From contig NCBR01000086.1 of assembly GCA_002279285.1 (NCBI GenBank), positions 1 to 29,695 of the forward strand: DNA of 29,695 nt. The letters are read 5' to 3'. Source of the stretch: Acidobacteria bacterium 37-71-11 (lineage in GTDB: Bacteria > Acidobacteriota > Thermoanaerobaculia > Thermoanaerobaculales > Thermoanaerobaculaceae). The stretch's first letter is position 1; every line of letters begins with the position of its first letter. A program made the translations under genes and the position numbers. The notes under the pieces are model-generated. The model had not been told where the DNA came from. It was given only the letters and a program-made list of their open reading frames with translations, and ran no database searches. Positions 1-8,319 of the stretch are shown in pieces.

Positions 1-779
1 GGCGAGACCACCTTGCCGGTCTGGCCCACCTGATGGCCGTGGTCGATCCAACCCGCGTCCACGACCGCGCGCGACGCGCCGACGGCGGCGCCGAGCAGGC
101 CCGCGAGTTCCCGGATGAGGGCGAAGTTCTCGGGGCCCTTGATGCCGCGCCCGCCGCTGACGATGACGTCCGCCTCGGCGACGTCGAGCTCGCCCCCCTC
201 CTTGGCCAGGATCTCCTTCACGACCGCCCGGATGTCGCCGGGCATGGGCGGCAGCGCCTCGACCTCGGCGGCGCCGGTGCCCGCCTCGGCGGGGAAGACG
301 TTCGGGCGCAGCGTGACGACGGCCGGGGTGGCGCCGCCGTCCACCGTGGCGAGCGCCTTGCCGGAGTACACCGGCCGGGTCGCGACCACCACGCCGCCCT
401 CGACGGCGAGCTTGGTGACGTCAGCCAGACACCCCCACCCCAGGCGGGCGGCGACGCGCCCGGAGAGGTCGCGGCCGAGCGCGGTGCCCGCCATGAAGAG
501 CGCCGACGGTGCGCACTTCGCAACCGCCTCGCGGGTGACTGCGGCATAAGCCTCGGAAGAGTAGCGCGCGAGGCGTTCCTCGTCCGCGACGTAAACCTTG
601 CTCGCGCCGTACACGCCCAGCTCCGCCGCCTTCGCGGCGACCGAGTGCCCGGCGAGGACCGCGCACACCGACCAGCCGGCGCCGGAGGCGAGACGCTTCG
701 CCTCGGACAACGCCTCCAGGGACGCCTTGCGGATGTTGCCGTTGCGCTGTTCGACGAATACCAGGATGCACGCCATCAT
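1..779 (-). CDS. etfA: Electron transfer flavoprotein alpha subunit, 3' end cut by window edge
   Basis: This is the alpha subunit of the soluble heterodimeric electron transfer flavoprotein, which takes electrons from acyl-CoA and related dehydrogenases and passes them to the ETF:quinone oxidoreductase. The visible 259 residues start MACILVFVEQ and contain the stretches LFMAGTALGRDLSGR and VSGGRGIKGPENF, typical of the EtfA N-terminal domain and the beginning of the FAD-binding domain. The frame ends at DHGHQVGQTGKVVSP, so most of the C-terminal FAD-binding part, with the family signature, lies outside the window. Two ATG codons stand in tandem at 779 and 776, and either may be used. The gene begins 8 bases after the etfB stop, so the pair is almost certainly one transcript. 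The order etfB-etfA is the usual bacterial one. Confidence 0.95.
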   Translation of the reverse strand, partial: MMACILVFVEQRNGNIRKASLEALSEAKRLASGAGWSVCAVLAGHSVAAKAAELGVYGASKVYVADEERLARYSSEAYAAVTREAVAKCAPSALFMAGTALGRDLSGRVAARLGWGCLADVTKLAVEGGVVVATRPVYSGKALATVDGGATPAVVTLRPNVFPAEAGTGAAEVEALPPMPGDIRAVVKEILAKEGGELDVAEADVIVSGGRGIKGPENFALIRELAGLLGAAVGASRAVVDAGWIDHGHQVGQTGKVVS

Positions 780-787
780 CGCCCCCT

Positions 788-1582
788 TCAGATCGCCTTG
801 GCCTGCTCGCGCAGCAGGCGCGCCAGTTCCCGGGCCGCGGCCGCGGGGTCTTCCTCGCCCTTCAGGATCACGCCGCCGCTCTTTGCCGGCGGCAGCGCCA
901 GCGCCTTCCAGCGGCAGGTCGCGCCGGCCCCCGCGAGCGCCCCCTCGTCGAGGCCCAGATCGGCCGGGGAGAACGCCTGGATCGCCACCTTCTTCGCCGC
1001 CATGATCCCCTTGAGGGAGGGGTACCGCGGCTCGTTGAGCCCCTTCTGGGCCGTGACCACGCATGGCAGCGGCGCCGTGACCACCTCGGTGCCGCCCTCG
1101 ATCTCGCGGTGCGCGGTCAGCGACCCGTCGCCGATCTCGAGCTTGACGACGCCGGTGACGTGCGGCACGTCGAGGAGCTCGGCCACCATCGCGCCAACCA
1201 GGGCGTTGTCGCTGCCGACGCCCTTGATCCCGGCGAAGATGATGTCGAAGGGCCCGGTCTTGCGGACCGCGGCCGCGAGCACCTTCGCGATCGCGAGCGC
1301 GTCGCCGAACGTGCCCTCGCCGCCCTTGACGTGCACGGCGGCATCGGCCCCGCGCGCCAGACACTCGCGCAGCCCCTGCTGCGCCCGCTCCGGGCCGTAG
1401 GTGAGCACGGTGACGGGCGCGCCCTTGGCGTCCTTGAGACGGATCGCCTCCTCGAGGGCGTACTCGTCATACGGCGAGACGATCCACTTGATGTCCGCCT
1501 CGTTGATCCGGTTGCCCGCCGCCGCCACCTTGATCACCGAGGCGGTGTCGGGCACATACGCCATCAGCACGCAGCTCTTCAT
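788..1582 (-). CDS. etfB: Electron transfer flavoprotein beta subunit
   Basis: This is the AMP-binding beta subunit partner of EtfA, about 264 residues, the normal family length. The protein begins MKSCVLMAYVPDT and carries NPYDEYALEEA-like sequence (VSPYDEYALEEAIRLKD), FAGIKGVGSDNALVGAMVAE and LPCVVTAQKGLNEPRYPSLKGIMAAKK, all characteristic of EtfB. I chose the ATG at 1582 because a strong Shine-Dalgarno (GGAGGGGGAG) lies just upstream and the sequence homologous to EtfB starts there. An open extension up to 1648 would run through a palindromic operator-like site and is not convincing as protein. The gene is followed by etfA 8 bases downstream. It is preceded by a 97-base gap after the fabF stop, large enough for its own promoter. 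Confidence 0.95.
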   Translation of the reverse strand: MKSCVLMAYVPDTASVIKVAAAGNRINEADIKWIVSPYDEYALEEAIRLKDAKGAPVTVLTYGPERAQQGLRECLARGADAAVHVKGGEGTFGDALAIAKVLAAAVRKTGPFDIIFAGIKGVGSDNALVGAMVAELLDVPHVTGVVKLEIGDGSLTAHREIEGGTEVVTAPLPCVVTAQKGLNEPRYPSLKGIMAAKKVAIQAFSPADLGLDEGALAGAGATCRWKALALPPAKSGGVILKGEEDPAAAARELARLLREQAKAI

Positions 1583-1620
1583 GAGCTCCCCCTCCGCGGC
1601 CGGTATCCGCCCGGCCATAC

Positions 1621-1638
1621 TGAATGATCGCTCATTCG
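1621..1638 (-). promoter_or_regulatory. FadR-like (TetR family) operator upstream of etfBA
   Basis: The sequence TGAATGA-TCGC-TCATTCG is an inverted repeat with 7-base arms, 6 of 7 positions matching, and a 4-base centre. It sits 39 bases upstream of the etfB start codon. It closely matches the site known for the TetR-family fatty acid degradation regulator FadR of Bacillus subtilis, whose consensus has TGAATGA and TCATTCA arms around a 4-base centre and which controls an operon including etfB and etfA. Function here is inferred from that similarity and from position; no regulator gene is in the window. Confidence 0.55.
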
Positions 1639-1679
1639 TCGGACACATAGCAAGCCGGCGGGGCGGCAGGGTTGGGAAC

Positions 1680-2918
1680 CTACCGCAGCTTGCCGAGGAC
1701 GACGCAGGCGTTGGTCCCGCCGAACCCGAACGAGTTCGAGATTGCCACCCGCACCTCGCGCCGCACCGCCGTGTGCGGGGTGAAGTCGAGGTCGCACCCC
1801 TCGCCGGGGTTGTCCAGGTTCAGCGTGGGCGGGATCGTGTCGCGGGCGACCGCCAGGGCGGAGATACCGACCTCGAGCCCACCGGCCGCGCCGAGCAGGT
1901 GCCCGGTCGCGGACTTCGTCGAGGAGATGGCGAGCTTGTAGGCGTGCTCGCCGAACACCTTCTTGATCGCGAGCGTCTCGATCCGGTCGTTCATCGGCGT
2001 CGAGGTGCCGTGCGCGTTGATGTAGTCGACGTCCTCCGGCGCGAGGGAGGCGTCGGCGATCGCCATCTGCATCACCCGGGCGGGCCCGTCGCCGTCCTCG
2101 GACGGCGCCGTGATGTGGTGGGCGTCGCCGGTCATGCCGAACCCGAGCACCTCGCAGAAGATCGTCGCGCCGCGGCGCCGGGCGTGCTCGAGTTCTTCCA
2201 GCACCAGAAGGCCGGCGCCCTCGCCGACCACGAACCCGTCGCGGTCGCGGTCCCACGGCCGCGACGCCCGTTCCGGCTCGTCGTTGCGGGTGGAGAGCGC
2301 CTTCATGTTCGCGAACCCGGCGATCGTCAGCGGGTGGATCACCGACTCCGTGCCGCCGCAGATCGCGGCGTCGCAGTACCCGTGCTGGATGTAAAGGTAC
2401 GCGTCGCCGATCGCGTGCGCGCCGGTCGAGCAGGCGGTGCACGTCGCGGTGTTGGGTCCCTTGGCGCCGGTCCGGATCGAGACCACCCCGGCCGGCATGT
2501 TGACGATGCTCCCCGGGATGAAGAACGGCGACACCCGCCGCGGCCCCTTCTCGAGCAGCACCGAGTGGTTCTCGCAGATCGACGGCAGCCCGCCGATTCC
2601 GGAGCCGATCACGACGCCCACACGGGTGGCGTTCTCGGGCGTGATCGCGAGTCCCGAGGAGGCGACCGCCATGTCGGCCGCGGCCATCGCGTAGTGGATG
2701 AAGGTGTCGTACTTGCGCACCTCCTTCGGCTCCATCACGGTGCTCGGGTCGAAACCCTTGATCTCCGCCGCGATGCGCACCGGCGAGGCGCTGGCGTCAA
2801 AACGCGTGATGGGGCCGATCCCGGACCTGCCGGCGATCAGCCCTTCCCATGTGGCTTCGGTCCCGACCCCGAGGGGCGAGACGAGGCCCACGCCGGTCAC
2901 GACGACCCGGCGCGCCAT
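1680..2918 (-). CDS. fabF: Beta-ketoacyl-ACP synthase II
   Basis: This is a condensing enzyme of type II fatty acid synthesis: it extends acyl-ACP by two carbons using malonyl-ACP, in the cytoplasm. It has about 412 residues, the normal size. The Cys-His-His catalytic triad is visible: Cys about 163 in TACSTGAHAIG, His about 303 in NAHGTSTPMND and His about 340 in KSATGHLLGAAGG. The N-terminus RRVVVTGVGLVSPLG and the C-terminus NSFGFGGTNACVVL are diagnostic. The ATG at 2918 overlaps the last base of the acpP stop (TGATG). A GTG one codon upstream (2921) overlaps it by four bases and is equally possible, and either way translation is coupled to acpP. acpP-fabF adjacency is the standard arrangement, but fabD, fabG and fabH are not beside it here. 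Confidence 0.97.
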   Translation of the reverse strand: MARRVVVTGVGLVSPLGVGTEATWEGLIAGRSGIGPITRFDASASPVRIAAEIKGFDPSTVMEPKEVRKYDTFIHYAMAAADMAVASSGLAITPENATRVGVVIGSGIGGLPSICENHSVLLEKGPRRVSPFFIPGSIVNMPAGVVSIRTGAKGPNTATCTACSTGAHAIGDAYLYIQHGYCDAAICGGTESVIHPLTIAGFANMKALSTRNDEPERASRPWDRDRDGFVVGEGAGLLVLEELEHARRRGATIFCEVLGFGMTGDAHHITAPSEDGDGPARVMQMAIADASLAPEDVDYINAHGTSTPMNDRIETLAIKKVFGEHAYKLAISSTKSATGHLLGAAGGLEVGISALAVARDTIPPTLNLDNPGEGCDLDFTPHTAVRREVRVAISNSFGFGGTNACVVLGKLR

Positions 2919-3157
2919 CACGCTTCCTTCACGTGCTCCTTCAGGTACTTGACGGCGTCCCCGACGGAGCGGATCTTCTCGGCCTCGTCGTCCGGGATCT
3001 CGACGCCGAACTCCTCCTCGAACGCCATGACCAGCTCGACCGTGTCGAGGGAGTCCGCGCCGAGGTCTTCCACGAAGGAGGCCTCGAGCTTCACCTTCTC
3101 CGGGTCCACGCCGAGCTGCTGCACGATAATGTCCTTGACCTTCTGTTCGATATTCAT
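2918..3157 (-). CDS. acpP: Acyl carrier protein
   Basis: This is a 79-residue acidic carrier protein that holds growing acyl chains on a 4'-phosphopantetheine arm. The attachment site is Ser36 in the motif ADSLDTVELVMAFEEEF, followed by GVEIPDDEAEKI, a textbook ACP helix II-III region. The start at 3157 (MNIEQKVKDI) is supported by the Shine-Dalgarno AAGGAG six to seven bases upstream. A longer in-frame extension to 3229 lacks ACP similarity. It is followed directly by fabF with overlapping stop and start. coaD near 29005, at the other end of the window, makes the dephospho-CoA precursor of the prosthetic group, though the two are not linked in an operon. Confidence 0.97.
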   Translation of the reverse strand: MNIEQKVKDIIVQQLGVDPEKVKLEASFVEDLGADSLDTVELVMAFEEEFGVEIPDDEAEKIRSVGDAVKYLKEHVKEA

Positions 3158-3206
3158 GCGGTGATCTCCTTCATGATCTCCGTCGTAGACAGCGGGCGGA
3201 TTTCTA

Positions 3207-4181
3207 TCACACGGGGGGCTTTCTTGCAAGCGCCGCTTCGGGATCGGCGACCGCCTTGCCGTTGCGATCCAGGATCTTGAGCTCGAGTTCGAGGCGCACG
3301 CCGAACCTCTCCCGGACCCGGACCGCCATCGCCGCCGCCAGCTCGCGCACGCCCGCGGCCGTCGCGCCTCCCGGGTTGACGATGACGTTGGCGTGGCGCT
3401 CGCTGACCTCGGCCCCGCCGCAACGCAGCCCCTTGCACCCCGCCAGCTCCAGCAGCCGCCCGGCGAAGTCCCCGGCCGGGTTGCGGAACACGCTCCCGGC
3501 GGACGGCTCCGGCGGCAGGGCGCCGCGGCGCTGTTCCCGCGTCTGCCGGGCGCGGGCCTTCAGCGCGGCGGGATCATCGGCTTTCAGCGCCAGTTCAGCG
3601 GAGGTGACAACCCGTCCCACGCCGAGGACACTCCAGCGGTACCCCCCCTCGATCTCCCGTCGCTCGAGCCGGCGCACGCCCCCTCCGTCTTCCACAACTT
3701 CAGCCCAGTCAACCACATCCATGATTTCCTGGCCATACGCACCGGCGTTCATGGCAAGCGCACCGCCGATCGTCGAGGGGATGCCACCGAGGCACTCGAT
3801 TCCGGCCAAACCGGCGTCCAGCGCCGCCCGCACCACTCGGGCGAGCTGGGCGCCTCCGCCGGCCCGGAGCCGGGTCCCGTGGACCGATACCGCGGCCAAC
3901 TCGTCCACCAACATCAACACGGCTGCGTCGAGCCCCGCATCAGGCACCAGCACGTTGGCGCCGAGCCCCAGCACCAGCCATGGGATCCGGGCCTCGGCCG
4001 CGACCCGCACCGTGGCGGCCACGGCCTCGCGGCTGGCGCACCGCACCAGGAGGCGGGCCGGGCCGCCGATCCGGAGCGTGGTGTGGGCGGCGAGCGGCTC
4101 GGATTCGCTGACCGACAACCCATCGATCGGCAGGTCAGAAAGTTGCGCTCGAAACGAGCTCCAATCGAAGAAACCTGGCAT
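3207..4181 (-). CDS. murB: UDP-N-acetylenolpyruvoylglucosamine reductase
   Basis: MurB is the cytoplasmic FAD enzyme that reduces UDP-GlcNAc-enolpyruvate to UDP-MurNAc with NADPH, the second committed step of peptidoglycan precursor synthesis. The 324-residue protein has the FAD-binding segments LRIGGPARLLV, LGLGANVLV and GIPSTIGGALAMNAGAYG. It also has the active-site YRWS stretch, the catalytic serine in AGSVFRNP and the C-terminal glutamate region GVRLELELKIL. The length and the lack of the extra loop suggest the type II (Bacillus-like) form. The ATG at 4181 has no strong ribosome site, and a tiny open frame with a very good one lies upstream (4214-4240). murB is 49 bases before acpP, so the two may share a transcript. 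murB is usually in the division/cell wall cluster, so this placement next to acpP is atypical. Confidence 0.95.
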   Translation of the reverse strand: MPGFFDWSSFRAQLSDLPIDGLSVSESEPLAAHTTLRIGGPARLLVRCASREAVAATVRVAAEARIPWLVLGLGANVLVPDAGLDAAVLMLVDELAAVSVHGTRLRAGGGAQLARVVRAALDAGLAGIECLGGIPSTIGGALAMNAGAYGQEIMDVVDWAEVVEDGGGVRRLERREIEGGYRWSVLGVGRVVTSAELALKADDPAALKARARQTREQRRGALPPEPSAGSVFRNPAGDFAGRLLELAGCKGLRCGGAEVSERHANVIVNPGGATAAGVRELAAAMAVRVRERFGVRLELELKILDRNGKAVADPEAALARKPPV

Positions 4182-4213
4182 GGGGTTTGCTTAACGATGG
4201 GTGCGGTCAGGGA

Positions 4214-4240
4214 TCACGGCCACGACCTGAACGCACGCAT
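4214..4240 (-). CDS. Possible 8-residue leader peptide upstream of murB
   Basis: An eight-codon frame encodes MRAFRSWP and stops at TGA. It is preceded by the strongest Shine-Dalgarno in the region, AAGGAGGAGG, four bases before the ATG. It lies 32 bases upstream of, and out of frame with, the murB start, which itself has a poor ribosome site. It could be a translated leader or simply a purine-rich stretch. I know of no family with this peptide, and there is no clear attenuator after it. Confidence 0.25.
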   Translation of the reverse strand: MRAFRSWP

Positions 4241-4260
4241 CCAACCTCCTCCTTCATCCT

Positions 4261-4288
4261 GGCGGGCTCCCAAGCCCGCCACCTTTTT
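4261..4288 (+). terminator. Hairpin with T-run between the sigma-54 regulator and murB
   Basis: GGCGGGCT-CCCA-AGCCCGCC is a perfect 8-base-pair stem with a 4-base loop, followed after three bases by five T on the plus strand. This is the form of an intrinsic terminator for plus-strand transcription, although no plus-strand gene ends nearby. Both flanking genes are on the minus strand, where the stem lacks a T-run. It could stop antisense transcripts, or act as a structural element in the murB leader. The gene-free stretch 4182-4434 otherwise holds only the short open frame at 4214-4240 and a 12-base palindrome TCGGGCGCCCGA near 4290. Confidence 0.35.
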
Positions 4289-4434
4289 GTCGGGCGCCCG
4301 AATCCGCCCCGATCGGGCCGCGACCTCCAACCCCGCCGAGCCCCGACCGCCACCCCCGCTGGCCGCCCCGGAGATTCCGCTCATCCCTCTACAAGGAAAC
4401 CGCTTCGCATCGCGGGATGGGGTACCAGTGTAGC

Positions 4435-7400
4435 TCAGCCCGACTCGCCGCCGCGGATGCCGAGCCCTTTCAAATGGTAGAGCAACGTCTGGCGCGAGAT
4501 CCCGGCCCGGCGCGCCGCCCGGGTCCGGTTCCCCGCCGACTCCCGCAGAATCGCCGTGAAGTAGGTCCGCCGGAACGACGCCAGCGCCGCCGGCCAACCC
4601 GGCAGAGGCCCGTCGCCGGCCGGTGCCGGGGTGAGGCCGGGGAAGCGGTCGGGCCCGAGGACCTCGCCGGGGCGTCCCGCGGCGACCGCGCGCGCGACCG
4701 CCGACTCCAGCTCGCGCACGTTGCCGGGCCAGGAGGCGCCGCACAGGAGTTCCACGGCCGCCGGCGCCAGACGAACGCCGGGGCGGCCGAGCATGGCGGC
4801 AAACCGGCCGGCGAAGTGGCACGCCAGTTCCGCGATGTCCGCCGGCCGCACGCGCAGCGGCGGCACTTCGATCACCGCCACCGCCAGCCGGTAGTAGAGG
4901 TCCTGCCGGAACGCCCCGGCCGCGGCCGCGCCCTTGAGGTCGCGGTTCGTGGCGGCGACGAAGCGGACGTCCACCGTGCGGGCGCGCGTGGCGCCGACCC
5001 GCCGCACCTCGCGTTCCTGCAGCAGGCGCAGGAGCTTGCCCTGCAGCTCGAGGGGAAGCTCGCCCACCTCGTCGAGGAAGAGCGTGCCGCCTTCAGCGGC
5101 TTCGACGAGGCCCTCGCGGTCGCGGTCGGCGCCGGTAAATGCCCCGCGGGTCACGCCGAACAGCTCCGCCTCGAGCAAGGCGGAGGGAATTCCGGCGCAG
5201 TTGACCGGGACGAACGCCCCGCGCCGCCCGCTCGAGCGGTGCAGCTCGCGCGCCACCAGTTCCTTCCCGGTCCCCGGCTCGCCGACGATCAGGACCGTGA
5301 GCGGGAGCGGGCCCCAGCGCGCCACCTCCTCCCGCACGACGGCCAGGGCGCGGCTCTCCCCCAGCAACGCGCCGGTGGCCCGGCCGCTGACCGCGGCGAG
5401 GCTGCCGGCGGCGCCCCCGGCGCAGCGCGCCACCATGCCCAGCGCCGCATCAGCCAGTGGCCGCCTGACACCGCCGGCGCGCACTGCCGCCCCGCCGGCC
5501 TCGACCGTGAAGCGCGGGCCCTGCGGTTCACCCCACCGACCGAGGACGGCGCCGCCACGCTCGACTTCCAGGAAGCCGAGGTCGAGGGCTCGCGCCAACG
5601 CCTCCAATCGCGCCGGGTGGCAGGCGTCCGTCCCCGCGTTGACGATCCCGTCCAGCGCCCGCACCACCCGGGCCGGATCGGGGCCGCAGGCGCCGCGGAG
5701 CACCCGTGCCCACCCGTCGAGGTCGGCCTGTCCCAACACCTCCTCGGCGCGCTGCACGACGTCGTCCCACGCCGCGCCCAGCCGCTCGCCGCGCCGCGCC
5801 AGCAGTGCCGTGAAGCGGGCGAGCCCGACGCCGGCCTCCCGCGGCCAGTGTTCGAGCGCTCGCTCCAACGACGCGAGCGCGCCGGTCTCGTCCTCCCGGC
5901 GCCAGGCGGCGAGGAGCTGCGCCGTCACCGCCATCCCCCAGCGCCGGGCCAGTGCGGCCGGCGGCTCGTTGCCGAGGTCCGCCGCCGCGACCGCGAGGAC
6001 GAGGCCCCGTTCGCCGGCCTCGGCAGCCGACGCCGACGACACGGCGCCGGCAAGGTCGCCGAGGGCAAGCGCGAGGTGCGCCGCGAGGCCGGCGAACGCC
6101 TGTTGCAGGAACGGGTCATCGGGGAACTGCGCGACCCCTCCGGCGAGGCGAGCCATCTGGTCTCGGACCGCGGCGGTGTCGCCCCGAGCCAGGTCGGCAC
6201 GGGCCAGCTCCAGCTCGAACAACCACGTCCCGGCGTCATCCACCTCGCCGCGCAGCCGGCGACCGGCGAGCGTCAGCTCGCGGGAGCGGCGCCAGTCGAG
6301 ACGGTCGTCGGCCAGCACCGCTCGGTTGGCCCGCACCACCGTGGCCGCGCGCCGGGAGCCGCAACGTTCCAGCAGGCCCTCGGCCAGGACCAGATGGCGG
6401 TCCGCGACGCCGGGCTGCTCGGCGAGGATCGCCGCGCACGCAAGGTCGGCGTGGATCTCGCCGAGCAGGTGCGGGTTCTCGCCGCTCGCAACCCGCAACG
6501 CCGCGCGCAGGCCGGTCATCGCGGCGGGCCGGCAGCCGCGGTCGAGCGCCGCCGAACTCGTCACGTGCAGCAGGCGGGCCGCGCCGTCGCCGCGCCAGCG
6601 CGGTTCCCTGCGGTGGGCGAGCGCCCGCAGGCCGGAGGCTCCCTGCCACGCGGCAAGCTCGATCTCGACCTCCGGAAGCGGGGGCACGGTGCAGGCGGCG
6701 GCGCGTTCGAGGTGCCGCCGTTGCGCCGGGCGGTCGCCCCGCCGGCGGGCCGCGTGTGCCGCCACCAGCTCGCATCGCGCCGACAAACGTCCGGGCAGCT
6801 CTCCGGTCGCCGCGACGAGTTCGACCCCCGCTCGCTCGCTCGCGCTCGCCTCCTCGGCCCACCAGGCGGCAAGAGCGTGCCAACGCGTCTCGCGCTCCGC
6901 CGCCGGGACCGCCTCCAGCGACGCCTCGGCCTCGGCGAGACGGCCAAGACCGAGCGCCGCCTCCGCGGCAACGAGCCGGGGTGGTGCGGCCGCGGTGGCC
7001 GCCGATGCGACGGCCCAAGCCTCGGCGAAGGCGCCGCGCTCGAGGCGCTCCTCGCACCACGCCGCCGCGGGCTCCCACTCCCCGGCGACAGCCCGCGCCA
7101 CGAGCCCGGCCGGGCTGGTGGCGGGGAGCCGCTGGGCCATCGCCGTCAGCCGCTCCGGGGCCGGAGCGGCCGACGCCGACGGCGCCCGCCAGACCCCGCG
7201 GCGCTCATACGCCAGACCCAGACGCTTGAGTTCCGCGAGACCGAGGGTGGCCTCCGCCGCGAGCGCGCCGAGCTCCTCGGCGGAAAGACCGACCGGGGCG
7301 CTCGCAAGCCAGCCCAGCGCGGCCCGCGCCGGCCCCGACGCGAGACCGGCGCGCGCCCGGAGTGCCTCCAGCAGGCGCGGCGGACGCGCGAAGCCGTTGG

Positions 7401-8319
7401 CCGCCCCCGCTTCGGCCACGAGACGCGCTACGCCTGGCCGGCCCTCGCGGGCGGCCACCGCATGGGCGTGGGCGAGATCCGGCCGCGGCGCGACGACCCA
7501 AACCGATTCGGTCCCGGCCGCAAGCTCGACCGGTGCGACGCCCGGCAGGGGCAAGGTCGTGAGCACGACCGCGTCGCGCCCCGAGGCGGCCGCGTGCGCC
7601 TGGGCGCGCGTTACGTCGGCCTCGTCGAGCGCGCCGGCGGCGACCGCCACGTTGCGGCCGAGCGCGGCGAGCCGGACCGCCGCCGCCAGCTGGGGGAGAA
7701 GGGCCTCGTCCTCGACCCAACAAACGCCGCCGGTTGGGACCTCGTATCGGAGCGCCCACAGCGCACGGCCCGATCCCGCGGGATGGGCCAGCGCGGAGCC
7801 GGGGCGCTTGCCGTTCCCGATGAGCACGCCGAGCCAGCCGGCGGTCACCTCCCAGACAGGCCGCACACGGGCCGCACCCTCCAGCTCGTCGCCCATTTCC
7901 GGCAGCAGCCGGCACAGGAGGGGGAGGACGGCCGGGACGAGCAGTGTGGCTTCGCTCGCGAGCGCCAGGCGGAGGTGGCGCTCGAGGCCGGCGTCGTCCA
8001 GGCGCCGGCGCGGGAGCCGCGCCAGGCGGTACCACGGCCCCGATGCGCCGCGCTCGACCCGCCCGCCGCGCAAGAGCCCGCGGGACGGGTACCACCCACG
8101 CTCGAAGAGGAACGCGGCCGCCGTGATCACCTGCACCGCAACGGCCGCGCGCTGGCCGCGCGGCCACCGCGCCACGGCGGCCAGCTCGGCGCCGCGGGCG
8201 TTGCAGCGCACGGACACGGCGTCGCGTTCGCCACCGGGATCGGCCACGTCGGGGAGACATGCGGCGTCCCACGCCAGCAGGCGCGCCAGCGCCGCGGCGC
8301 CCGGTGCGCGCACGCTCAC
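4435..8319 (-). CDS. Sigma-54-dependent transcriptional activator with large repeat-rich N-terminal region
   Basis: This 1294-residue protein ends in a complete sigma-54 activator module. Walker A GEPGTGKE is near residue 1012, the sigma-54-contact loop GAFTGA near 1056, Walker B GGTLFLDEVGELP follows, then WPGNVRELE, and a Fis-type helix-turn-helix (NRTRAARRAGISRQTLLYHL) lies at about 1263-1288. Such AAA+ proteins use ATP to open promoters held by RNA polymerase-sigma54. The first 900 or so residues are alanine/leucine/arginine-rich helical sequence with TPR-like character (about 450-850), so the input is probably protein or ligand binding rather than a response-regulator receiver. The part around residues 60-110 might be a degenerate kinase fold, but no catalytic HRD or DFG motif survives. 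The GTG at 8319 overlaps the aroA stop (GTGA) with GGAGGGG just before it. GTG at 8313 is the alternative. The target genes are unknown. Confidence 0.85.
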   Translation of the reverse strand: MSVRAPGAAALARLLAWDAACLPDVADPGGERDAVSVRCNARGAELAAVARWPRGQRAAVAVQVITAAAFLFERGWYPSRGLLRGGRVERGASGPWYRLARLPRRRLDDAGLERHLRLALASEATLLVPAVLPLLCRLLPEMGDELEGAARVRPVWEVTAGWLGVLIGNGKRPGSALAHPAGSGRALWALRYEVPTGGVCWVEDEALLPQLAAAVRLAALGRNVAVAAGALDEADVTRAQAHAAASGRDAVVLTTLPLPGVAPVELAAGTESVWVVAPRPDLAHAHAVAAREGRPGVARLVAEAGAANGFARPPRLLEALRARAGLASGPARAALGWLASAPVGLSAEELGALAAEATLGLAELKRLGLAYERRGVWRAPSASAAPAPERLTAMAQRLPATSPAGLVARAVAGEWEPAAAWCEERLERGAFAEAWAVASAATAAAPPRLVAAEAALGLGRLAEAEASLEAVPAAERETRWHALAAWWAEEASASERAGVELVAATGELPGRLSARCELVAAHAARRRGDRPAQRRHLERAAACTVPPLPEVEIELAAWQGASGLRALAHRREPRWRGDGAARLLHVTSSAALDRGCRPAAMTGLRAALRVASGENPHLLGEIHADLACAAILAEQPGVADRHLVLAEGLLERCGSRRAATVVRANRAVLADDRLDWRRSRELTLAGRRLRGEVDDAGTWLFELELARADLARGDTAAVRDQMARLAGGVAQFPDDPFLQQAFAGLAAHLALALGDLAGAVSSASAAEAGERGLVLAVAAADLGNEPPAALARRWGMAVTAQLLAAWRREDETGALASLERALEHWPREAGVGLARFTALLARRGERLGAAWDDVVQRAEEVLGQADLDGWARVLRGACGPDPARVVRALDGIVNAGTDACHPARLEALARALDLGFLEVERGGAVLGRWGEPQGPRFTVEAGGAAVRAGGVRRPLADAALGMVARCAGGAAGSLAAVSGRATGALLGESRALAVVREEVARWGPLPLTVLIVGEPGTGKELVARELHRSSGRRGAFVPVNCAGIPSALLEAELFGVTRGAFTGADRDREGLVEAAEGGTLFLDEVGELPLELQGKLLRLLQEREVRRVGATRARTVDVRFVAATNRDLKGAAAAGAFRQDLYYRLAVAVIEVPPLRVRPADIAELACHFAGRFAAMLGRPGVRLAPAAVELLCGASWPGNVRELESAVARAVAAGRPGEVLGPDRFPGLTPAPAGDGPLPGWPAALASFRRTYFTAILRESAGNRTRAARRAGISRQTLLYHLKGLGIRGGESG

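Noticed and set aside
1583..1648. 22-residue N-terminal extension of EtfB
   Set aside because: It crosses the operator-like palindrome and lacks similarity to EtfB; the ATG at 1582 has the ribosome site.
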